The notes under the pieces: generated by a model
What the model saw: only the letters and a program-made list of their open reading frames with translations
What the model was told of the DNA's origin: nothing
The model's database searches: none
Shown: positions 27,526-35,942 of the stretch, one piece after another
Position numbering within the stretch: position 1 is the first letter of the stretch
Layout: each line of letters opens with the position of its first letter
Program-made: the position numbers and the translations under genes
Assembly: GCA_021404565.1 (NCBI GenBank)
Contig: JAAWWF010000019.1
Location: forward strand, 38,722-102,721
Reading direction: 5' to 3'
DNA from: Roseivirga sp.
GTDB lineage: Bacteria > Bacteroidota > Bacteroidia > Cytophagales > Cyclobacteriaceae
DNA length: 64,000 nt

Positions 27526-27921
27526 TCAGTTCGTTACTTTCGTTTTTATCAAAATCACGCCAGCATTGCCATCTTCTCCATAGATGGTAGTAGCCGAAGC
27601 CCCTCTTAATACCCTGATAGAAGTGATTTCGCTTGGGTTTACGATAGAGTTTGCATCAGAGTAGGCATTACCAACGGGTATATTGTTTACCACATACAGC
27701 GGTTGTGTGTTTAGCTTAATAGTGCTCATTCCCCTGAGTGTCACAATAATGTTATCTCCGGTTCCGCTTACCTGCAATCCACCAATACTGCGGAGGGCAG
27801 AAGCTAAATCAGAGTAGCTGGAGAAATCTTTTGGCTGATTAGTGGTTCCTTCTGTACCTGCGCAAGCTGATATCATCGATACAAAGGCGAGAGCATAAAG
27901 CGCCTTGGCAAAAGTCTTCAT
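27526..27921 (-). CDS. Stand-alone TonB-receptor plug-domain lipoprotein (copy 2)
   Basis: From the ATG at 27921 the 131-residue product has a lipobox Cys at residue 20 (MISAC). A TTG eight codons upstream is rejected because it spoils the short basic N terminus. The mature part again is a lone plug domain: LASALRSIGGLQV, TLRGMSTIKLNTQPLYVVNNIPVG and IRVLRGASATTIYGEDGNAGVILIKT. It shares most of these positions with copy 1, including the unusual KDFS and NTQPLYVV stretches, and both leaders contain a CTTAGTTGT or CTTTAGTTGT sequence, so the pair arose by tandem duplication that included the 5' region. The gap between the copies is 149 bases, long enough for a separate promoter. Confidence 0.85.
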   Translation of the reverse strand: MKTFAKALYALAFVSMISACAGTEGTTNQPKDFSSYSDLASALRSIGGLQVSGTGDNIIVTLRGMSTIKLNTQPLYVVNNIPVGNAYSDANSIVNPSEITSIRVLRGASATTIYGEDGNAGVILIKTKVTN

Positions 27922-28029
27922 AGTAGTATTATTTACGGTTTTCAAAAAAGAGACAACTAAGTTAGGAATTTAACCTTAATGATGGCTTTTCAAACCGTTA
28001 AAGCGGGTACTTCTCCGTAGAGTAAGGGG

Positions 28030-28608
28030 TCAGAGGTTGTAGAGCATGAGAATCCAGTCCCAGTTAGAGGAGAAAGCGGGGTCTTCACTGGGCTGATAAA
28101 GGAAGAGACCTATTTGGGTATCTTCATTCAACACGAATTCCGTCAGCCCCAGGTTGGCTACGGCTTCCCAAATTAAAGCTGTGGGTGCCTGGGAATGATC
28201 TCCGTCTATTGATTGTATCTCAACCCCTGCCGGGAAGGTCACAGGAGTCTCCAACCGGAGAAAATCACCGGGCTCTATTAGGATGGGGAAAAAAATCTCC
28301 GCCTCTCCTTCAAGTGAAAGTGAGGCTTGAAATACCTGATCCAGGGTAGGCTGGTAGAAAATGGCTAACGAACCGTCAGTAGTCATATCCGGTGCCTGTT
28401 TGTCGACCTCAAGGGGGATCTCGGTGTTGAAACCTCCGGCAATTCTCCTGAGTGATAAGGTAACTCCTCCCTCAAAAGTATGAGTGGTGTAGTCAATTTT
28501 ATATAGAATGAGATCACTGGCCTCTTCCTGGCCAGAGTCATCAGATCCACAGGAAATCACGAGAAAAGCTCCCAGGGTAAGAAACAGACCTTTAATTGTT
28601 TTCACCAT
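28030..28608 (-). CDS. Uncharacterised lipoprotein, 192 residues
   Basis: The ATG at 28608 gives a type II signal with Cys20 (LVISC) and an acidic spacer GSDDSGQEEAS after it, the kind of spacer seen in surface-exposed Bacteroidota lipoproteins. An upstream in-frame start at 28680 would add 24 residues before the signal and is rejected. The mature domain is beta-rich with no recognised motif; the end is aromatic (SSNWDWILMLYNL). A perfect -7 element lies just upstream. The gene sits between the plug-lipoprotein pair and a divergent CoA-transferase gene. Confidence 0.75.
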   Translation of the reverse strand: MVKTIKGLFLTLGAFLVISCGSDDSGQEEASDLILYKIDYTTHTFEGGVTLSLRRIAGGFNTEIPLEVDKQAPDMTTDGSLAIFYQPTLDQVFQASLSLEGEAEIFFPILIEPGDFLRLETPVTFPAGVEIQSIDGDHSQAPTALIWEAVANLGLTEFVLNEDTQIGLFLYQPSEDPAFSSNWDWILMLYNL

Positions 28609-28613
28609 AACCG

Positions 28614-28621
28614 CAAATGTA
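28614..28621 (-). promoter_or_regulatory. Bacteroidota -7 element (TACATTTG on the minus strand)
   Basis: An exact TAnnTTTG match five bases from the ATG of the 192-residue lipoprotein gene, supporting that start and implying a leaderless or very short-leader transcript. Confidence 0.45.
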
Positions 28622-28706
28622 CATATCAAAAGTACGTCATTCGAGAAATGTTTATTGTTTTCAATATCCTGTACCTGCATGTATACGATATTGATTTATG
28701 AATCTT

Positions 28707-28714
28707 TAGATTTG
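28707..28714 (+). promoter_or_regulatory. Bacteroidota -7 element (TAGATTTG)
   Basis: An exact TAnnTTTG match 23 bases before the ATG of the family III CoA-transferase gene. Confidence 0.45.
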
Positions 28715-28737
28715 GTGAAATTGGTACTTAGAAGATT

Positions 28738-29859
28738 ATGTTTGATAAACTTAGAGTAGTTGAATTAGCTTCAGTACTGGCAGGGCCCTCAGTCGGACAA
28801 TTTTTCGCAGAGTTGGGCGCTGAAGTGATTAAAATTGAGAACCCTGATACCCGGGGAGATGTAACACGGTCCTGGTTGTTCAGTGGTGAGAAGAGGTCTG
28901 GCAGTCTGTCATCTTATTTTTCCTCCGTCAATTGGGGTAAAAAATCCGCATTGCTAAACCTCAAGAACCCTGAACCTTATAGGGTCTTACACAATCTGAT
29001 TAAGGATGCCGATATCGTCATTGCAAGCTATAAGCCAGGCGATGCAGAAAAACTTCAGGTAGATTACGATACGCTCTCACAGATTAATCCAGCTATAATT
29101 TACGGACACATCACAGGCTATGGTACGAATGACCACCGTGTTGGTTATGATGCGGTGATACAGGCAGAGTCAGGCTTTATGAGTATTAATGGTGAGCGGG
29201 GAGGGGACGGCCTGAAAATGCCGGTGGCCCTCATTGATGTTCTAGCCGGGCATCAGTTAAAACAAGGGATTTTAGTGTCCCTGATAAATCGTATGATCTC
29301 AGGAAAAGGTAGTTATGTGCCTGTGTCATTGATTGATGCGGCAGTGAGCTCATTAGCAAATCAGTCAGCGAATTGGCTCGTGGGGGGAGTTGTGCCTTCC
29401 AGAACTGGCAATGAACATCCGAATATAGCTCCTTATGGAGATGTGTTTAAGACTATTGATAATAAGGAAGTTATTCTGGCTGTGGGCAACGATCGCCAGT
29501 TTCAATCTCTAAACCGAGTGCTCGGTATCAAACTAGATCTTTCCGAAGATTTCAATTCTAATTCGAACCGTGTGTTAAACAGATCATCATTGAATGAGAA
29601 ATTGTCTGAGTCGATTGGTGTATGGAATGCAACCGATCTGGTTGCCAAACTTGGAGAATGTGGGGTGCCGATAGGGGTTGTTAAGAAAATAAATGAAATA
29701 TTTGCGCAAGCTCCTGAGCATTGGTTATTGGAAGATGGAGGAATGACTGGCGTCAGGACCTTTATGGCCGCTCCTGATGTCTCTTCAACGAAACTCCCCC
29801 TCTCGGCCCCACCTGAATTAGGGGCAAATACTCTGGATATTATGGAGAGGTATGGCTGA
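28738..29859 (+). CDS. Family III CoA-transferase (CaiB/BaiF type)
   Basis: A 373-residue enzyme that moves CoA between carboxylic acids. The N-terminal signature RVVELASVLAGPSVGQFFAELGAEVIKIENP (residues 6-36, in parts) and the RSGSLSSYFSSVNWGKKS segment are characteristic of the family. Asp167 in ALIDVLAGHQ is at the place of the catalytic aspartate that forms the acyl anhydride. The C-terminal part (LAVGNDRQFQSLNRVLG and PEHWL) matches the second domain. The acyl substrate is unknown and there is no pathway neighbour, so specificity should not be guessed. Confidence 0.9.
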   Translation: MFDKLRVVELASVLAGPSVGQFFAELGAEVIKIENPDTRGDVTRSWLFSGEKRSGSLSSYFSSVNWGKKSALLNLKNPEPYRVLHNLIKDADIVIASYKPGDAEKLQVDYDTLSQINPAIIYGHITGYGTNDHRVGYDAVIQAESGFMSINGERGGDGLKMPVALIDVLAGHQLKQGILVSLINRMISGKGSYVPVSLIDAAVSSLANQSANWLVGGVVPSRTGNEHPNIAPYGDVFKTIDNKEVILAVGNDRQFQSLNRVLGIKLDLSEDFNSNSNRVLNRSSLNEKLSESIGVWNATDLVAKLGECGVPIGVVKKINEIFAQAPEHWLLEDGGMTGVRTFMAAPDVSSTKLPLSAPPELGANTLDIMERYG

Positions 29860-30013
29860 AGGCGTTTGAATATAGAAGAATATCTGCCCAAACATCAAAT
29901 GATTGTGACCTTTCGGGGACAGGTAGATTTTCTTCGCATTAAAAACTACCTGATCAAAGCAAAACCCATTATATTGCCATAAGCTCTAGACCCTTTTTCA
30001 ATTTATCCTACTG

Positions 30014-31348
30014 ATGAAGAAGTACTTATTAATTCTGATTGGTTGTTTTTTTTACTTCAATCTTACAGCACAAACTAATGACGACAAGAACTGGTTGAGC
30101 ATAGTTTACAACAACAACCAGTATGGTTCCGTCATTAAAACACCTTTTAAGGGAGTGTTGGCCTTTGATGCCGTTGGTGCGAGTTTCGGAATTGAACGAT
30201 ATCTGACTAGTAGTTTTAATCTTGCCTTGGTGTTTTCTGTCGGTGGCGTCTACGACCAGGCTATTGATGAGAAGAGAGCCAATCTGTTCGGAGGGCAAAT
30301 AATAGGTAAGTATAAGTTTAATAATGGTAAAACGCTCCCGGAAGACTCGAGACTAAGCCCCTTTCTCGGTCTGGGCTTGGGAGTTGTATCTTATAGTGAT
30401 GTAGCAATCGCTGGAGAGTCGGGATCTGACCTGGTCGGATCCCCAATGTTTGGACTGGATTATAATCTTAATGATCGGGTAAAGCTGACAGCTTCTGCTT
30501 CATATAGAATTAGTAGTACCATAAGCTACAGGGAGTTTTCAATCGGGGCACGATTTTCTCTGAAGAAGAAAGCTGATTCAGACGGAGATGGAGTGCCTGA
30601 CCATAAGGATGGCTGCCCGCTTGATTTCGGCCCTAAAGACAACGATGGTTGTCCGTATCCTGATCGTGATGGAGACGGTGTAATGGATTTGGTAGATAAG
30701 TGCCCTGACGTGGCAGGAACCGTGGATGGTTGTCCTGATCAGGACGGAGACGGTGTCCCCGATGCCGAAGATAAATGTCCTACACAAGCAGGTGCTGATG
30801 GTGGCTGTCCTGAAGTGGTAGATACTGATGGAGATGGTGTGCCGGACGCTGAAGATAAATGTCCGAATGAGGCTGGTGAATTCAGTGGCTGTAAAACTGA
30901 TCCGAATGCTCCTAAGCCTGAAGAGCCAGACGAGCCAGTTAAGACTGAAGAGCCAGTAAAAGGTGATACTACAACTACACCAGTTACCAATACTCCACTA
31001 AGACCAGCAAGAGTTCCTGAGGTAGATCCGAATGATATTTACAACCTGCCATTGGAGTTTGTAGCCTTTAACCCCGGAAGCGATATTCTGAGGCCAGAGC
31101 AGAGGTCTGCCCTTGATCAATTGGCCGAAATGATGTTGTTCGATGAGTCATTCAAAGTCGAGCTCAGTGGTTATGGAGATAGAAACCTGACTCCGGCAGA
31201 AAACTTTGAACTCGCCAGAAAACGGGTAGAGGCTATCAGAAATTACCTGGTAAGAAAAGGAGTCAATCCTTACAGGTTCATCAATAGTGTCAGAGGTACG
31301 CCTAGGGTAACTGGTACCGCTGGCAGGGTAATAATCAGGGCACTTTAA
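30014..31348 (+). CDS. OmpA-family protein with N-terminal barrel and thrombospondin type 3 repeats
   Basis: A 444-residue outer membrane protein. Residues 1-20 are a signal peptide (ending TAQ). About 21-185 form an eight-strand beta-barrel pattern. About 188-295 hold repeats of the type DxDGDGVPDxxDxCP, which bind calcium. A Pro/Glu/Thr linker follows, and residues 345-444 form the OmpA C-terminal domain. The peptidoglycan-binding core is partly diverged: it reads VELSGYGDRNLTPAENFELARKRVEAIRNYL, with the usual Asp and Arg positions present. The protein would tie the outer membrane to peptidoglycan. A strong terminator follows at 31391-31428. It is not linked by function to the dcw cluster, which starts about 700 bases later. 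Confidence 0.92.
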   Translation: MKKYLLILIGCFFYFNLTAQTNDDKNWLSIVYNNNQYGSVIKTPFKGVLAFDAVGASFGIERYLTSSFNLALVFSVGGVYDQAIDEKRANLFGGQIIGKYKFNNGKTLPEDSRLSPFLGLGLGVVSYSDVAIAGESGSDLVGSPMFGLDYNLNDRVKLTASASYRISSTISYREFSIGARFSLKKKADSDGDGVPDHKDGCPLDFGPKDNDGCPYPDRDGDGVMDLVDKCPDVAGTVDGCPDQDGDGVPDAEDKCPTQAGADGGCPEVVDTDGDGVPDAEDKCPNEAGEFSGCKTDPNAPKPEEPDEPVKTEEPVKGDTTTTPVTNTPLRPARVPEVDPNDIYNLPLEFVAFNPGSDILRPEQRSALDQLAEMMLFDESFKVELSGYGDRNLTPAENFELARKRVEAIRNYLVRKGVNPYRFINSVRGTPRVTGTAGRVIIRAL

Positions 31349-31390
31349 AAGCGTGCTGGTTATTTCTTTAAAAGGTAAATCTAAAGATTA

Positions 31391-31428
31391 AAGCAAAGAG
31401 CGACTCATGAGAAAGTCGCTCTTTGCTT
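31391..31428. terminator. Rho-independent terminator, 15-bp stem
   Basis: A 15-base perfect stem (31391-31405 with 31414-31428) with an 8-base loop, followed by a T-run on the + strand. It closes the OmpA gene. Confidence 0.9.
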
Positions 31429-31429
31429 T

Positions 31430-31672
31430 TTACAAGATATTCTCAAGGTCTTGTTGAATCAATGTTAGTGCATCACCAATGGGCTGTTTGTCCACGAGTT
31501 TTGTGAAAAACTTTCAGATTGACTTTAAGTATGACTTGATCGAATCAGTTTTTACCTAAAGCCTTCTTTTTGAGCTGTTGTTTCACTACTCCCTGCTTGG
31601 TAATTCTATTGCCCAGAACTTTGACAGTTATTCAGGTTCATCATATAGAATGTAAACTTTTTTGTTCTTAAA
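31430..31672 (-). pseudogene. Possible decayed coding remnant
   Basis: On the - strand three short open segments follow each other in different frames, each protein-like: KKVYILYDEPE, then VLGNRITKQGVVKQQLKKKALGKN, then KFFTKLVDKQPIGDALTLIQQ, which ends DLENIL and a stop directly beside the terminator. Joining them needs two frame changes and skipping one in-frame TGA. This is what a frameshifted short gene of about 80-90 codons would look like, but the match to any family is unknown and chance coding is possible. The rest of the 627-base space before mraZ (31673-31984) shows nothing I can name. Confidence 0.25.
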
Positions 31673-31984
31673 TAATATGGGTACGAATTAGTTAATTTGA
31701 CCCTATGAAATTCATGCCACTTCGTTACACACAGCTGGTTTTTCGGCCTGTTGACGATGGGGTTTATATAGTTTTTTAGTCTTGCTCACTGTCTTTTGGG
31801 AAAACGCTCCACTTCTCTACACTTTACCAAAATTCTTCTTTTCACATACCGGTTTTGATGAGTGATTGAATGTAAATAATAGATTATCAGTAAGTTAGAT
31901 TTATTTGGTAGCGATAGCTTTACACCGATAAATATTTCGCTGGGGGTTGTTTTTCCCTTACTAAATCAATAGTTTTAGAGAAAA

Positions 31985-32019
31985 GTGGGAAAATGTGGGT
32001 AGTAGTGGTAGGAAGTGGG
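31985..32019 (+). promoter_or_regulatory. MraZ operator: four GTGG(G/T) boxes at 10-bp pitch
   Basis: Boxes begin at 31985, 31995, 32005 and 32015; three read GTGGG and the third reads GTGGT, each separated by exactly five bases. MraZ in other bacteria binds such direct repeats, which places one box per helical turn for its ring-shaped oligomer. The array lies just upstream of the -7 element at 32030 and covers the position of the -33 element, so it should act as an autorepression site for the whole dcw cluster. Confidence 0.85.
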
Positions 32020-32029
32020 GAATATTTTC

Positions 32030-32037
32030 TAGCTTTG
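32030..32037 (+). promoter_or_regulatory. dcw promoter -7 element (TAGCTTTG)
   Basis: An exact TAnnTTTG match 18 bases before the mraZ ATG, ten bases downstream of the last MraZ box. The expected start of transcription is around 32043. Confidence 0.6.
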
Positions 32038-32055
32038 TATTAGTTCAGGTGTGAC

Positions 32056-32502
32056 ATGTCGTTTTTTACCAGTGAATATGATTGTAAGCTCGATGCTAAG
32101 GGCAGGCTGGCTTTACCCTCTAAGGTAAAGGCTGCATTGCCGGAGGTGAATGGAAACGAGCTTGTACTGAGGAGAGGTTTTGAGCCCTGCCTGGTACTAT
32201 ACACAGCACTGGAGTATAAAAAGATTAATTCACGAGTGAAGTCGTTAAGCGAATTCAATGATGAACATCGCAGATTCCAGAGAAGCTTTTTCAGAGGAAA
32301 TGTAGATGTAGAATTGGATAGTGCCGGGCGTGTTAATATTCCAAAGAGGATGATGGACTTTGCCGGACTTGAAAAAGAGGTAGTGCTGGTGGGGATGGGT
32401 AACCGGGTTGAAATCTGGAACCCTGATCGCTATGAAGAGTACCTCATTCAGGACGCGAATGAATATTCGCAAATGGCAGAAAGACTTTTAGCTGACGACT
32501 AA
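32056..32502 (+). CDS. mraZ: MraZ, DNA-binding regulator of the dcw cluster
   Basis: A 148-residue protein with two SpoVT/AbrB-like swapped-hairpin domains. Each carries the DxxGR signature: Asp13-Arg17 (DAKGR) and Asp88-Arg92 (DSAGR), each followed by an LP or IP turn. MraZ forms rings that bind repeated GTGGG-like boxes and represses or modulates its own operon. The four-box array just upstream is the matching site. Its stop codon shares one base with the ATG of rsmH (TAATG), so the two are translationally coupled. Confidence 0.97.
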   Translation: MSFFTSEYDCKLDAKGRLALPSKVKAALPEVNGNELVLRRGFEPCLVLYTALEYKKINSRVKSLSEFNDEHRRFQRSFFRGNVDVELDSAGRVNIPKRMMDFAGLEKEVVLVGMGNRVEIWNPDRYEEYLIQDANEYSQMAERLLADD

Positions 32503-33410
32503 TGGCTGAGTATCACGTACCGGTCATGCTTAGTGAGTGTATTGGCGGGCTGGCGATTAAGGAAAGTGGTGTTTATGTAGATGTTACTTTCGGTGGCGGT
32601 GGACATTCCCGTGAGATATTGAAGCATTTAAGTGCAGAAGGCAGGTTGTTTGGCTTTGATCAGGATGCTGATGCAAAGCTGAATGCTGAACAAATAGGAC
32701 AACGTTCTTTCACATTTATTGAAGCAAACTTCAGGTATCTGAAAAGGTATCTCAAGCTTCATGGTATTAAACAAGTGGACGGTATTCTGGCTGATCTGGG
32801 TATTTCTTCCCATCAGATTGATGAGCCGGAACGAGGTTTTTCTACCCGATCAGAAGCCGTTTTGGATATGCGCATGGATCAGGGGGCTCGGCTCACAGCA
32901 AAAAAAGTTGTGAATGAGTATGCTGAGGCTGAACTACATAAGATACTGGGAATCTATGGTGAAGTAAAGAATGCAAAGACTCTGGCTGCAGCTATTGTCT
33001 CTGAACGCTTTTCAAGGCCTTTTGAGACTACTGCAGATCTCATCGGATTCCTGAAGGCAATGGCGCCTAGAGGAAAAGAGTTTAAGTACTACGCTCAGGT
33101 GTTTCAGGCTATTCGCATGGAGGTGAACGATGAGATGGGGGCGCTTGAAGACTTCCTGAATCAGGCGGTTGAGGTGCTCAGACCTGGAGGTAGGCTCGTG
33201 GTGGAGTCATATCATTCTCTCGAAGACAGAATGGTAAAGAATTTTATCAACAAGGGTAAAATCTTTGGTGAGGTTGAGAAGGATTTTTTCGGAAATCAGC
33301 TCAAGCCGCTTAAGGCAATTACCAGAAAGCCGGTTACTGCTTCTGAAGAAGAATTGAAAGTGAACAACAGGGCTCGTAGTGCTAAGCTGAGAGTCGCTGA
33401 AAGATTATAA
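32502..33410 (+). CDS. rsmH: 16S rRNA (cytosine(1402)-N(4))-methyltransferase
   Basis: A 302-residue SAM-dependent enzyme (MraW) that methylates C1402 in the ribosomal P site. The HVPVML start (residues 5-10), the SAM motif DVTFGGGGHS at 27-36, LADLGISSHQID near 100, FSTRSEAVLDMRMDQ, and YHSLEDRMVKNFI near the C terminus are all present. It overlaps mraZ by one base and is followed after 53 bases by ftsL. Confidence 0.96.
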   Translation: MAEYHVPVMLSECIGGLAIKESGVYVDVTFGGGGHSREILKHLSAEGRLFGFDQDADAKLNAEQIGQRSFTFIEANFRYLKRYLKLHGIKQVDGILADLGISSHQIDEPERGFSTRSEAVLDMRMDQGARLTAKKVVNEYAEAELHKILGIYGEVKNAKTLAAAIVSERFSRPFETTADLIGFLKAMAPRGKEFKYYAQVFQAIRMEVNDEMGALEDFLNQAVEVLRPGGRLVVESYHSLEDRMVKNFINKGKIFGEVEKDFFGNQLKPLKAITRKPVTASEEELKVNNRARSAKLRVAERL

Positions 33411-33463
33411 AGAGGGTAGATCAGTTCCCTGTTAATTATTAACAAATAGCTGATAACGAAGAG

Positions 33464-33841
33464 ATGGCGGAAAATAAGTTCAAGATCGAAGACAAATCAA
33501 GACCAGATGGCAATGGCCTGTTTGGTTGGATGTCTCGTTGGGTCAAAAATGACTCAACGCTCGAAAAGAGCTTTCCTGTAAGGTATCTGCCCAAGATTGT
33601 ATTTGCTGTAGTGCTCGGTGTTGTCTATGTGTGGAATACGCATTATGCCGAACGTACGGTTAGAAAGATTGATAAGCTGGAGACTGAGGTGGAGGATTTG
33701 AGAGCTGATGTTACCACACTGGAGGCTGACTATATGTATAGCAGCAAACAGTCAGAAGTAGCTAAGAAAGTGAAGGCTTTAGGTTTAGAAGAAAGTAAAA
33801 AACCACCTTATAAAATAGTAGCGGAAGAGGGTGAATATTAA
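33464..33841 (+). CDS. ftsL: FtsL-like cell division protein
   Basis: A 125-residue bitopic protein: an N-terminal cytoplasmic part (about 41 residues), one transmembrane segment (about 42-60, IVFAVVLGVVYVW), and a periplasmic coiled coil (about 65-95) rich in Leu and Glu. It has the position, size and topology expected of FtsL, which recruits and activates FtsW/FtsI with FtsQ (FtsB is not visible here). Primary sequence similarity is low, as is usual for FtsL. It overlaps ftsI by 11 bases. Confidence 0.82.
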   Translation: MAENKFKIEDKSRPDGNGLFGWMSRWVKNDSTLEKSFPVRYLPKIVFAVVLGVVYVWNTHYAERTVRKIDKLETEVEDLRADVTTLEADYMYSSKQSEVAKKVKALGLEESKKPPYKIVAEEGEY

Positions 33842-35942
33842 AAAGTCGATATTACTAAGAGTAAGATTGGCCTTTTTGGCGGTGGTGGTTTTCGTTTTGG
33901 CAGTTGTGTATCGCATGATCGATGTGCAATATGTCGATGGCGAACAGTGGCGTCAAAAGGCTGAAGAGATCGGGCTTGATTACAAAACAATCAAAGCCAC
34001 CCGCGGGAGCATCTATGCTTCGGGGAACGACTTGCTCGCTACTTCGCTACCCTTTTACAAAGTTGCTTTTGATCCTTCGTTGGTATCAAATGAGCTCTTT
34101 GACAAGACAATAGACTCCCTTTCACACCTAATATCCGGCTTTTATCGAGATCATTCTGCTGATTATTACGAGCAGAAGATCTCGAAAGCTCGGAATAGCG
34201 GTAAGAAATACATGTTGATCAATAAGAGAACGATCAACTATCAGCAGAAGCAAATGATGGAGCAGTGGCCTGTTTTCAACCTTGGCCAGATGCAGGGTGG
34301 AGTCATTTTTCAAAAAACAGATAAGCGTCATATGCCTTTTAAGAGCCTCGCCAGGAGAACGGTGGGCTATATGAGAGAAGATGAAGGTGTAGGTGTTGGG
34401 ATAGAAAGAAGCTTTAATGATTACCTGGCAGGCCAGGATGGAGAAGGTTTGTATCAGCGAGTGGCAGGCAATAACTGGAAACCTGTAAACGCCTCTTCTG
34501 ATATTAAGCCCGAAGATGGCTTTGACATTCATACAACCATCGATATTAACCTCCAGGATGTGGCCCAAAATGCCTTGCTCAGAGCACTGGAAAAGCACAA
34601 GGCTAATTTTGGTTCTGTTGTGCTGATGGAGGTGCAAACCGGTGAAATCAAAGCTATTTCTAACCTTACCAGGCAAAAGGGTGGAGGTTATGCTGAGACA
34701 CTCAATTATGCCGTGGCCGGGCTAAACGATCCCGGATCTACTTTCAAGCTGGCCTCTATGATTGCTCTGCTGGAAGAAGGTAAGGTCAACCTGGAAGACA
34801 CGGTGGATACCGGTAATGGAGTCAAAGAGTTTTATAAGAAAAAAATGAGAGACGAGAGCTCCTACAAAGGGGGCTATGGTAAAATCACCGTACAGCAGGT
34901 GTTTGAGAAGTCCTCGAATGTAGGAGTGTCGATGTTGGTAGACAGCATCTTTGGCGATAACCCTCAGCGATTTATCGATGCCATTAAAGAGACAGGTTAT
35001 GGGCAACTACTCGACTTCCAGATGATGGGAGAAGGAGTGCCTTATGTGAAAAACACCGATGATCAAAGCTGGAGTGGTTTAAGCCTTCCCTGGATGTCGG
35101 TGGGCTACGAAACTGCAGTAACTCCCTTGCAGACATTGGCGCTGTACAATGCCGTGGCAAATGATGGCCGTATGATTCAGCCCATCATTGTCAAAAGCAT
35201 CCAGAGGGCCAATGAGCCGGTAAAAACCTTCAAAACCAAGACCATTCAGAAACGAATCGCCTCTAAGTCTACTCTTAAAAAGCTCAGAGCTATGCTGGAA
35301 GGCGTGGTTGAGCGGGGTACGGCTAAAAACATTAAGAACGGCCACTACTCCATAGCCGGTAAAACGGGTACGGCACAAAAACTGATTAACGGTCAGTATA
35401 TGGCTCAACGCTACTATACCTCCTTTGCGGGCTATTTCCCGGCTGATCAACCTATGTATTCTGCCATTGTGGTCATTGACGATCCCAAGGGTTGGAATAG
35501 CTATGCTTCAGGGGTGTCAGCACCTGTGTTTAAAGAAATTGCGGATATGATTTATTCGCAGGATTTGGATATCCATAAGGAATTCGAATCAACCACCATT
35601 GCGGAAGAGGGGACATTCCCTATGATCCGCGCTGGGAATTTTGATGAATTGAGACAGTTGTGTAACGAGTTGGGAATTTCCAATCATGCCGAAGGGGAAG
35701 ATTTGGAATGGGTAAGAACCAGGGTGGATAATAATGCCATCAAGTGGAGACGTAATCACGATGAGTCAGACCTGCTGGTACCAAATGTACAAGGGATGAC
35801 ACTCAGAGATGCACTTTATTTACTTGAGAATAAAGGGTTAAAAGTTTCGATTACCGGCACTGGCCGAGTGCGAAAGCAGTCGGTCAGACCCGGTAAGAGA
35901 ATTGACAAAGGAAAAACAACCATAACAATCGAGCTGGGCTAA
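33831..35942 (+). CDS. ftsI: Division-specific penicillin-binding transpeptidase with PASTA domain
   Basis: A 703-residue class B PBP anchored by an N-terminal transmembrane segment (about 8-28). The pedestal domain (about 50-220) precedes the transpeptidase domain. The catalytic Ser303 lies in STFK, the second motif Ser361-x-Asn363 in SSNVG, and the third is Lys511-Thr-Gly in KTGTAQ. The C-terminal 60 residues (VPNVQGMTLRDALYLLENKG and on) are a single PASTA domain. It cross-links septal peptidoglycan together with FtsW. The GTG start lies within the ftsL reading frame, and the stop overlaps murE by one base (TAATG). Confidence 0.96.
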   Translation: MNIKKSILLRVRLAFLAVVVFVLAVVYRMIDVQYVDGEQWRQKAEEIGLDYKTIKATRGSIYASGNDLLATSLPFYKVAFDPSLVSNELFDKTIDSLSHLISGFYRDHSADYYEQKISKARNSGKKYMLINKRTINYQQKQMMEQWPVFNLGQMQGGVIFQKTDKRHMPFKSLARRTVGYMREDEGVGVGIERSFNDYLAGQDGEGLYQRVAGNNWKPVNASSDIKPEDGFDIHTTIDINLQDVAQNALLRALEKHKANFGSVVLMEVQTGEIKAISNLTRQKGGGYAETLNYAVAGLNDPGSTFKLASMIALLEEGKVNLEDTVDTGNGVKEFYKKKMRDESSYKGGYGKITVQQVFEKSSNVGVSMLVDSIFGDNPQRFIDAIKETGYGQLLDFQMMGEGVPYVKNTDDQSWSGLSLPWMSVGYETAVTPLQTLALYNAVANDGRMIQPIIVKSIQRANEPVKTFKTKTIQKRIASKSTLKKLRAMLEGVVERGTAKNIKNGHYSIAGKTGTAQKLINGQYMAQRYYTSFAGYFPADQPMYSAIVVIDDPKGWNSYASGVSAPVFKEIADMIYSQDLDIHKEFESTTIAEEGTFPMIRAGNFDELRQLCNELGISNHAEGEDLEWVRTRVDNNAIKWRRNHDESDLLVPNVQGMTLRDALYLLENKGLKVSITGTGRVRKQSVRPGKRIDKGKTTITIELG

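Noticed and set aside
26942..27921. Plug-lipoprotein pair as remnants of broken TonB receptors
   Set aside because: Both reading frames are intact, each with its own lipoprotein signal and stop, and both end just after the plug domain. No barrel fragments are seen in any frame nearby.
30739..30990. Minus-strand frame opposite the thrombospondin repeats of the OmpA gene
   Set aside because: Its repetitive content is only the reverse complement of the repeats encoded on the + strand.
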